A DNA stretch of 64,000 nucleotides from NCBI GenBank assembly GCA_015680685.1, contig MNCI01023945.1, positions 27,808 through 91,807 on the forward strand, given 5' to 3'. The position numbers and the translations under genes are program-made. Origin of the DNA: Gnetum montanum. Taxonomy: Eukaryota > Streptophyta > Gnetopsida > Gnetales > Gnetaceae. The notes below the pieces were generated by a model, which was not told the origin of the DNA, searched no databases, and saw only the letters and a program-made list of their open reading frames with translations. This document shows, piece after piece, positions 59,201-64,000 of this stretch (positions within the stretch are counted from its first letter, which is position 1; each line of letters opens with the position of its first letter).

Positions 59201-60743
59201 AGCATACTACTATATTTCACAATTTGTCCATGTTTCTTAACTGCGTGTTTATAATGGAGTCATGTCAGGACCTTCGTAGATTTCATCATCTTAAAAGAAA
59301 ATGAAACGAAATGAAATGAGAAAATTCCTTGTAATGTGTTTTTGTTACATTGAAAGGAATTTTGTAGTCTTAACACATTTCCGTTTTTTAGTATCCAATT
59401 CTGTCATGTCAAGCAGTACACTTTATGGTGATTGTACAGATGCTATTATTTACCAAATAACAAAGCTAAAGCTCGGTTTATACTTATGACTTCTAAAAAA
59501 CAAAATAAACTGGAAAGTTTCCTTGACACTGAAAAAATTTCGTAGTCTTATCACATTTCAGTTTTCTAGTATCCAATTCTGTCATGTCAACCAGTATGCT
59601 TTATGGTAGTCATACAGATGCTATTATTTACCAAATAACAAAGCTAAAACTCAGTTTATACTTATGATTTCTCAAAAAGAAAAAAAAAACGAAATGAAAA
59701 ACTTTCCTTGTATTGCATTTTTGTTACACTGAAAGGAATTTCGAAGTCTTAACGCGTCTCAGTTTTCTAGTCTTCGATTTTGTCCTGTCAAGCAGTACGC
59801 TTTATGGTAATTGTCCAGATGCTAGTATTTACCAAATAACAAAGCTAAAGCTCAGTTTATAGTGATGCCTTCTAAAAGCTGCATAAAGCTAAAGCTCAGT
59901 TTATACTGATGCCTTCTAAAAGTTGCATAAAGTCAAAGCTCAGTCTATACTGATGACTTTTAAAAGTTGTAAGCTCAGTTTATACTGATGCCTTCTAAAA
60001 GTTGCATAAAGTCAAAGCTCAGTCTATACTGATGACTTTTAAAAGTTGTATATCGAGAACCAGCGTTACATTGATTACAGTCAGAATGTCAGATGATCTA
60101 CCGCATGGTGTTGTGAACTTGATACATACCACATATACGCCGAAGAGAAAATTTTTGTATGTCCCCTATAATCATAATTTAATCTTTCATATATCACAGG
60201 GGAAAAGAATAACTTCTGGAATATTTAATGAGACTCTGAACCGCTATATTGCAGTTGTAAATGGATTTTGTTTATTAAAAAATTAATTCTAATTTCGACA
60301 ACCGTCAGTATACCTCTGCCACCATTAAGAGCTTCCTTGGGCAGTCCGTGCACCTGCAAGCGTGTCTTGATTACATCTAGCGGGCAAATAAATGTTGCCG
60401 CAATAGCTCCTGTAATTCAAACAATTGCCAAATATTAAACATTCATCCACAAAGATAAGCAAGACAAAAATTCGGAACTTCAAAGGAAAACATGCACAAG
60501 CATGCCAGTGAAACCGAAAAAATTTTAGACAATTCAAATTCAAGGTCTCGAAAAACTCGTTTGAAAATATTTCCTAAGTGTGTCCCAAAGTTTCTACAAA
60601 AAGCTAATGATTATCCCAAAATTGCGACAATGCAAAAGAAATTTCATGAATAAGCTGAATAACATACCCGCGGATGCTCCGGCAACAGCGCTCAACAAAA
60701 CCTCCCGAGAATTATTATTGGAATGCCCGTCGGCCGCCGGCAT
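46878..60743 (-). CDS. NDT2: Mitochondrial carrier family protein, plant NAD+ transporter (NDT1/NDT2-like), nine exons
   Basis: Exons (minus): 60743-60668, 60409-60314, 53936-53830, 53568-53517, 53361-53255, 47877-47783, 47684-47596, 47471-47377, 47270-46878. All introns are GT-AG and the phases close to 1110 bases, 369 residues. Three carrier repeats show the signatures [10 protein letters not shown] (exon 2), [10 protein letters not shown] (exon 5) and PHEVVRSRLQ (exons 8-9), each followed by a GLYRG/GLYSG/GFYRG block. The tryptophan in repeat 2 is known for the folate/FAD/NAD/pyrimidine-nucleotide carrier branch. Overall similarity is to Arabidopsis NDT1 and NDT2, which import NAD+ across the inner organelle membrane in exchange for ADP or AMP; the C-terminal tail is longer, as in NDT2. 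No frame breaks. Function is inferred from the family. Introns 2 and 5 are swollen by transposons. Confidence 0.9.
47377..47471 (-). CDS. NDT2: NAD+ carrier exon 8
   Basis: Acceptor TGCAG, donor GAG|GTTTAA (a weak donor, but the only one that joins in frame to exon 9). Encodes [17 protein letters not shown] then [14 protein letters not shown], start of repeat 3. Confidence 0.88.
47596..47684 (-). CDS. NDT2: NAD+ carrier exon 7
   Basis: Acceptor ATACAG, donor G|GTGAGA. Encodes [20 protein letters not shown] then KMKSYLAKK, the fourth helix with the SHVAIQFP block. Confidence 0.93.
47783..47877 (-). CDS. NDT2: NAD+ carrier exon 6
   Basis: Acceptor CTTCAG, donor AG|GTGTGT. Encodes [18 protein letters not shown] then [11 protein letters not shown], the matrix segment of repeat 2. 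Confidence 0.93.
47878..53254 (-). other. Intron 5 of the NAD+ carrier gene (5.4 kb)
   Basis: Mostly AT-rich unassigned DNA (47878-51740) followed by a plus-strand LINE fragment (51750-53200) that ends only about 60 bases from exon 5. A minus-strand 60-codon frame at 48854-48672 ([16 protein letters not shown]...) has no family match that I can defend. Confidence 0.85.
51750..53200 (+). pseudogene. Non-L1-type LINE reverse transcriptase fragment in intron 5
   Basis: The open part 52107-52538 reads [19 protein letters not shown], then [19 protein letters not shown], then [17 protein letters not shown]; in another frame [19 protein letters not shown] follows. These are polymerase blocks 1-4 of a LINE. 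The F.DF..AFD and [13 protein letters not shown] forms resemble Jockey/CR1-like rather than the usual plant L1 or RTE forms. The catalytic double aspartate is ENN (52672-52681), so it is dead. The left edge near 51750 and right edge near 53200 are approximate. Confidence 0.75.
53255..53361 (-). CDS. NDT2: NAD+ carrier exon 5
   Basis: Acceptor TTGTAG, donor GTATGC. Encodes [18 protein letters not shown] then [17 protein letters not shown]: third helix with the PLW..KTR signature of the NAD/FAD/folate carrier branch. Confidence 0.93.
53517..53568 (-). CDS. NDT2: NAD+ carrier exon 4 (52 bp)
   Basis: Acceptor TTTTAG, donor G|GTACG. Encodes [17 protein letters not shown], the end of repeat 1. The small size is supported by phase closure with both neighbours. 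Confidence 0.9.
53830..53936 (-). CDS. NDT2: NAD+ carrier exon 3
   Basis: Acceptor TTTCAG, donor GTAAGT. Encodes [18 protein letters not shown] then [17 protein letters not shown]: the matrix helix, the EG...GLYRG block and the second membrane helix. Confidence 0.93.
54278..55107. repeat. Solo LTR 3 in intron 2, inverted ends TGATGAGGA/TCCTCATCA
   Basis: 830 bp with perfect 9-base inverted ends and flanks CAAAA (54273-54277) and CAAGA (55108-55112), a target duplication with one A/G change. The interior has repeated TGTGAC and CCACAACT phrases (54690-54990). It shares the terminal TGATGAG with solo LTRs 1 and 2, though the interior is different. Confidence 0.85.
55113..56190. other. Unassigned intronic sequence
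   Basis: No gene, no clear repeat. Confidence 0.4.
56191..56324. repeat. 24-bp minisatellite, partly LINE-coding
   Basis: The unit ATATTTTCCTGTAAATAGCT plus TATC starts at 56191, 56215 and 56239 with exact 24-base spacing; further copies lie at 56258 and 56295. On the minus strand the unit translates as [10 protein letters not shown], the same residues that form the end of the LINE frame at about 56330-56290, so the array appears to have grown from LINE coding sequence. Confidence 0.82.
56229..57600 (-). pseudogene. LINE endonuclease and linker fragment in intron 2
   Basis: Minus-strand frames carry, in order: an N-terminal block with [11 protein letters not shown] and [19 protein letters not shown] (57560-57330); [12 protein letters not shown] near 57110, matching the GDFNxRxG block; SCIDLFLC and HHVEFLLQ near 56820, matching the SxIDY and SDHxPL end of the domain; and a basic linker (56543-56229) with [12 protein letters not shown] and [13 protein letters not shown]. 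This is the first half of a LINE ORF2 of the same general type as the 51750-53200 fragment, which holds the second half in the opposite direction. Confidence 0.75.
57850..58560 (+). pseudogene. Copia RNase H (3' end of pol) in intron 2
   Basis: The open part 57900-58179 has [19 protein letters not shown] and [15 protein letters not shown]. After a frame change come [32 protein letters not shown], then a stop, then [25 protein letters not shown] and AVDMLTKAV (to 58530). These are the ordered blocks of copia RNase H and its end. The polymerase and everything upstream are missing, so the element is 5' truncated or was cut by rearrangement next to the LINE fragment. Confidence 0.88.
58562..58573 (+). 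other. Copia polypurine tract
   Basis: CAAGTGGGAGAC directly before TGTTCTG. AAGTGGGAGATTGTT is the classic junction of plant copia interiors with their 3' LTR. Confidence 0.85.
58574..59204 (+). repeat. 3' LTR of the truncated copia element
   Basis: Begins TGTTCTGAT after the polypurine tract and probably ends ATCAGCA at 59204, giving partly inverted ends. 631 bp, including one extra 94-base tandem unit. The partner LTR is absent, so the right end is inferred. Confidence 0.65.
58732..58919. repeat. 94-bp near-perfect tandem duplication in the copia LTR
   Basis: Units 58732-58825 and 58826-58919 are identical except possibly at the last base. Near-identity next to decayed coding sequence implies a recent duplication. 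Confidence 0.93.
59290..59880. repeat. Three-copy tandem repeat of about 180-200 bp
   Basis: The landmark ACCAAATAACAAAGCTAAA recurs with CAAAGC at 59461, 59639 and 59840 (spacing 178 and 201). Each unit also has AGTCTTA.CAC.TTTC.GTTTT, CTGTCATGTCAA.CAGTA and GATGCTATTATTTACC or near copies. Confidence 0.9.
59846..60058. repeat. Five-copy 44-bp tandem repeat
   Basis: GCTCAGT(T/C)TATA.TGATG starts at 59850, 59894, 59938, 59973 and 60017 (spacing 44, 44, 35, 44), a smaller array growing out of the end of the last 200-bp unit. It ends about 255 bases from exon 2. Confidence 0.92.
60314..60409 (-). CDS. NDT2: NAD+ carrier exon 2
   Basis: Acceptor ACAG|GAGC, donor G|GTATAC. Encodes [18 protein letters not shown] and [12 protein letters not shown], with the first carrier signature P-x-D-x-x-K-x-R. 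Confidence 0.93.
60668..60743 (-). CDS. NDT2: NAD+ carrier exon 1
   Basis: Encodes [17 protein letters not shown] then SAVAGASA, the polar N-terminus and the start of the first membrane helix. The donor is G|GTATG. The chosen start gives about 25 residues before the first helix, as in NDT2. An in-frame ATG 55 codons upstream (60908) exists and is discussed as a finding. Confidence 0.88.
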
Positions 60744-61280
60744 CTTAGCGATTCTGAAAACAGGAAAAATTGGAGAAAACAGCAAAGACGCGGCAGCTTT
60801 GCAAAGGCAACCCCGGCGCAAGAAAATAGCTTTGAGGAAACGCCTCTGCAGATCGCATGGCCAAGGGCCAAAAAATACTATTTTGATAGATAAAATTCTA
60901 TTTTGCACGCGTCACGAACCTCCTTTATCGTCATCATCAGGCACGGCATGGCTTCTTCAGACAAGCCGAGGGCGAAGTCAATCGAAACGGGAAAATAACA
61001 AGAATAACCGCTGAAGAAGAAAGAAAGAAAGCATAAAGGGATGAAATCATACGGATGAGTGAGGGATCATGACTTTATGAAATCCAGCAGTGATTCAGAT
61101 TCCGACAGGAATAGAGGCAAGAGCAACAAACACCAGACCGGAGTCGGATTCCAAATTTCAGGTTGAGATGAAATGATACGTCGTTTCAAGTAAAATTTAA
61201 CCACCGCACCACCGACTGTTCTTTGCCCGGTGCTTGTAGCTCTGCTTCGTCCGCTGCTCACAGGCTATATTTATCAACAA
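60744..61280 (-). promoter_or_regulatory. 5' UTR and promoter region of the NAD+ carrier gene
   Basis: The sequence upstream of the start codon is the most CpG-rich stretch in the window (for example 60660-60990 and 61190-61260), unlike the CpG-poor transposons around it, as expected for an unmethylated gene front. A minus-strand GATAAATATAG at 61275-61265 is a TATA-box candidate; transcription would then begin near 61240 with a leader of about 500 bases. Confidence 0.5.
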
Positions 61281-62054
61281 AAGGATGTTTTGATTTGATC
61301 TTTGGAGATTCCGCCTTTTGCAGACGGAAACGTTGTGCGAACAATTAAAACACGAGTAGAATTGGTCCTGGTTCCAAGTTGTTATTTGGCTGAAGGAATT
61401 TGTTTCGCTGTTACACGGAACTTGTACAAATAAATATTATATTAAATGCAATCAAAGAAAACTCCAATACCAGTAGTGAAAAGACGCTCTAGCTTGAATG
61501 AATACTCTTTATCTATTAAAAATATTGATTTGTGTGTCCGCGAAATGTTTATGAAAGCTAAAGCAAAAAAGAACAAGACAACGAAGATATTGTCGTGAAC
61601 GTGTCGTCGACTTGCGATCATCGAGTGTTGCTCTGCACGGAAAGTGACAGTGAAACCAGGCCCCTTAAATTTTCAAGTAGAAAATGTTCTTTCTTGTTAA
61701 CGGATGAAAACCTTATTCATTTTTATTTTAATAACCCGATTTTTCTTTTTTTTTTACTTTGTTCCTTATTTTAATAACTCGATTTTTTTTCCTTTGTTTA
61801 GGCTCTGTGGTTTTTTTTATCTCAATTATGTTTCTTAGACTAGAGACAATGAAAATTCTAAAGCTTTTGATTTTGTTTTATATGATGATTTACATGAATT
61901 TCTATCAATAAAATATCACTTCATGATACATATTTTTCCAAATTATTGGATCTGTTCACTAGAATAAGGGTTTTACTACAAGTTATTCTTAAACACTATG
62001 GAATTAATGTTATGCATGTTCCTATTTTTCCTAATTTTTTACACTTATTAAACT
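61281..62054. other. Upstream intergenic sequence
   Basis: No gene. CpG-containing up to about 61650, then AT-rich, with T-runs near 61745-61760. Confidence 0.45.
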
Positions 62055-63080
62055 TGTGGAGAAGGTTCACTCCATAATTAAATCACCTTCAATACACTAA
62101 ATCTAGATATTATATAAAGACAAAACTTTAGGCTAGAAAACAAGAAAACTAGCTATCTTCAATTAAATTATTAAAAGATTACAAGATGGTTCACAAAACC
62201 CACAAACATCCAACCCTATCACACTTAACCGATATTGCAAAACATAAGGCACTACAACCACACAATGGGTGTTCTCAATGCAAGACACAACTAATAGAAA
62301 TCTCTCCCACAACCCAAGACTAAGATCTCAACACACAAGTGAGATACAAGAAAATAAAACACATAGACCAACACACCACAAATTGATCTTGGAGCCACAA
62401 TCACCTATTGCACTCATCCAATGTACTCACCACTCTCTTTTGCCCAGCTCTCCACTCTCAAGAGTGTTTTTATATCACTTCTTCACATACAAGCTCTCCC
62501 CTTCTTATGGATGGATACATGCATAATTATAGAGATCCAAAACCCTAGGAAGTTTTCTATTTGCCTTCCTAGATGTTTCCCACAAGGATCTAGAGTCTTT
62601 CAAATGTTTCTCAATTGAAACACCACGTTAGACCTTTTTCCCTTGTCGTCTAAGATGTCTCCAGCTTTGTTGGGACATCTACTATAAAAACCCAACTTTA
62701 GGATGAGATGTCTACTATTTTTCAAAGACATCTAATCTGGTGACATCTAACATTCTAGGTAGACATCTAAGCTAAGATGTCTACTATTCTAAGTAGACGT
62801 CTAACCTGTAGGTGCTAAAAATAAAAATGTTTGTTTTGATGTCTAGAATCTCTAGATGCCTCCCAACAAGTTCCCATAGATCCTAGAACCCCCTAGACTC
62901 ATCAAAATGAGTCCAAAACACCCTAAAATATGCCCAAACATCCAAGAATCATCATCAACAAACTCAACATAAGAAGACATACAAAAAAAGGACACACTTG
63001 TCCACGTCTTCTTCAAGTGTGAAACCAACAAAAAAAACTTGTAGGACAAACATAGGGGAATTGGAAGAGGTGTTCTTACA
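62055..63080 (-). repeat. Probable LTR with AGACATCT/AGATGTCT cluster
   Basis: From TGTGGAGAAGG to GTTCTTACA on plus. The minus strand has a TATAAAAACAC box near 62474-62464, and upstream of it (62645-62810) six or more AGATGTCT, AGACATCT or AGACGTCT sites. No partner LTR or target duplication was found, so ends are approximate and a solo LTR is the likeliest reading. Confidence 0.6.
62645..62810. promoter_or_regulatory. AGATGTCT/AGACATCT/AGACGTCT cluster in U3
   Basis: Same 8-base motif as in the copia and chromovirus-like LTRs, again upstream of the TATA box on the minus strand; one intact AGACGTCT remains near 62793. Confidence 0.6.
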
Positions 63081-63189
63081 CCAACTCGCCAAGCATAAAA
63101 TAGTTGAAAAATCTATAAATCTTGGGGTGTACCTATGTTTCAATTATTTCAAATTCTAACACCCCCTAAAATAGTTAAGAAATCATTAG

Positions 63190-63470
63190 ATCTTAAAGTT
63201 TTTATGGATCAACGTAATACTTAGGAATGGACAGTAGATTTTGATCCCTATTTTTCTAATTACTCTAAAATAATCCCTTGATAAATTGAATTAGAAAATC
63301 TTCTTTTTATTTTTCAAAGTGTTGAAAATGAAATTGTTGATAGCATTGCTACAATCTTGAAAACGAAGTCAAAAACATTACTAGATGGTGTGCAACACAC
63401 ATGTTATTTTGTAGAAATTAATTTACAGCAAAATAAGATAGAATAAGAAAAGAAACCAATTTTCAGAAAA
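63190..63470 (+). pseudogene. L1-type LINE ORF1 fragment (DUF4283-like)
   Basis: Reads EWTVDFDPYFSNYSKIIP, then after stops IELENLLFIFQSVENEIVDS, then YFVEINLQQN. This matches the plant L1 ORF1 gag-like domain (V.FDP..........WIRLPxLPxEFW....I..I...IG...VE.D). Short and broken by stops; moderate confidence. Confidence 0.55.
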
Positions 63471-63703
63471 GGCAAATAATGGTAGTTTTCAATAGGCACA
63501 AATCAAATTTTCTTTAACAAGTTCTCAATCTTTTACTAATTCTTTTCATTTTAAAGATGATAGTAAACTCTTGATATCTAAAGAGAATTCCTCTTTAAAA
63601 GAATGAAATTTTTAGCAAGGACTAACAATGAAAATACTAATGTAGATGGATTTGCAATATAAAAAGAACAGGCCTTCGCATACTACTTTCAATTTAATAA
63701 CCC

Positions 63704-64000
63704 TGATGAGTGGCGAGGTACCCCTACACTCAACCATACAAATACGAGCGTGTACGCGCGATCCGGTCGAACTCCGCAGACTAAATGCCTTAACGCCACA
63801 AGAAACACTTGGGGTTAATCATTCGTTGTCTTCCCAGGCTTGCTTATACGTGTCACGGTGTATGGTTAAGCAAGTCTGAGGTATATGATTTTTTTGGTAT
63901 TTTTCAGTTTATCTCCTAAGCTATGAGGGAAAGGGTTGAGAAACTAACTAACTCTAACTAATGTCCTAAGTCTAAATTAACTAGCGTCAGCATCCGTTCC
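63704..64000 (-). repeat. LTR of the TGATGAG family, cut by the window end
   Basis: Starts TGATGAGTGGCGAGGTACCC and follows solo LTR 1 closely for the remaining 297 bases (up to the CTAGCGTCAGCATCCGTTCC block). The bases before it are AACCC. Its CpG sites are well preserved. Whether it is a solo LTR or the end of a full element cannot be seen here. Confidence 0.9.

Larger units (their letters stand above)
53937..60313 (-). other. Intron 2 of the NAD+ carrier gene (6.4 kb)
   Basis: Contains, from left to right, a solo LTR (54278-55107), unassigned sequence (55108-56190), a minisatellite (56191-56324), a minus-strand LINE endonuclease fragment (56229-57600), the 3' end of a copia element (57850-59204) and two tandem-repeat arrays (59290-60058). 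Confidence 0.88.

Noticed and set aside
60594-60908. 104-codon minus-strand ORF continuing past exon 1
   Set aside because: Its last part reads through the exon 1 donor into intron 1; splicing to exon 2 restores the carrier sequence. Only the upstream extension is kept as a possibility.
60580-61014. 144-codon plus-strand ORF
   Set aside because: Antisense to exon 1 and the 5' leader of the NAD+ carrier gene; no family similarity.
61067-61261. 64-codon minus-strand ORF in the 5' flank, a possible upstream ORF
   Set aside because: Its ATG lies at or above the likely transcription start (TATA candidate at 61270), and its sequence has no conserved features.
62055-63080. Target duplication AAACT/CAACT around the right-hand LTR
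   Set aside because: The right copy would need to start one base away from the CA end; too loose to accept.

Overview
The window looks like nuclear DNA of a seed plant with a large, heavily methylated, transposon-packed genome; a gymnosperm such as a conifer is my best guess. The reasons are wall-to-wall decayed Ty3/gypsy and Ty1/copia LTR elements, plant lineages among them (Tat-like, Athila-like, chromovirus-like), one ordinary plant gene with multi-kilobase transposon-filled introns, and plant primer-binding sites (tRNA-iMet, tRNA-Asp). The organism call is inference; no species marker is visible.

Only one gene looks intact: a nine-exon mitochondrial-carrier-family gene on the minus strand (60743 down to 46878). 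It encodes a 369-residue protein closely resembling the plant NAD+ transporters NDT1/NDT2. All eight introns have GT-AG ends and the phases close exactly to 1110 coding bases. Introns 2 (6.4 kb) and 5 (5.4 kb) hold LINE fragments, a solo LTR, the 3' end of a copia element, and several tandem repeats.

Layout: 1-3870, 3' part of a Tat-like Ty3/gypsy element (+). 3885-4799, an orphan decayed plant-transposon ORF (-). About 6950-13930, an Athila-like element (-) with a tRNA-Asp primer site. 15075-22577, a second Athila-like element (-) interrupted by two solo LTRs (15654-16435, 18435-19426) with target duplications. 25044-30666, a complete gag-only copia-type element (-) with paired LTRs and a perfect 5-bp target duplication. 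32920-36568, a very short-bodied element with two long LTRs. 37672-44245, a chromovirus-like element (-). 44690-46230, an L1-type LINE tail (+). 46878-60743, the NAD+ carrier gene. 60744-61280, its CpG-rich 5' flank. 62055-63080, an LTR. 63190-63470, an L1 ORF1 fragment. 63704-64000, another LTR cut by the window edge.

All element genes are broken by stop codons and frameshifts, mostly of the kind expected from C-to-T decay of methylated cytosine. The most interesting non-coding signal is a cluster of the palindrome AGACGTCT and its deaminated forms AGACATCT/AGATGTCT. It lies just upstream of the TATA box in the LTRs of several unrelated elements. I see no CRISPR array, rRNA, tRNA gene or bacterial operon, and no convincing new protein system.
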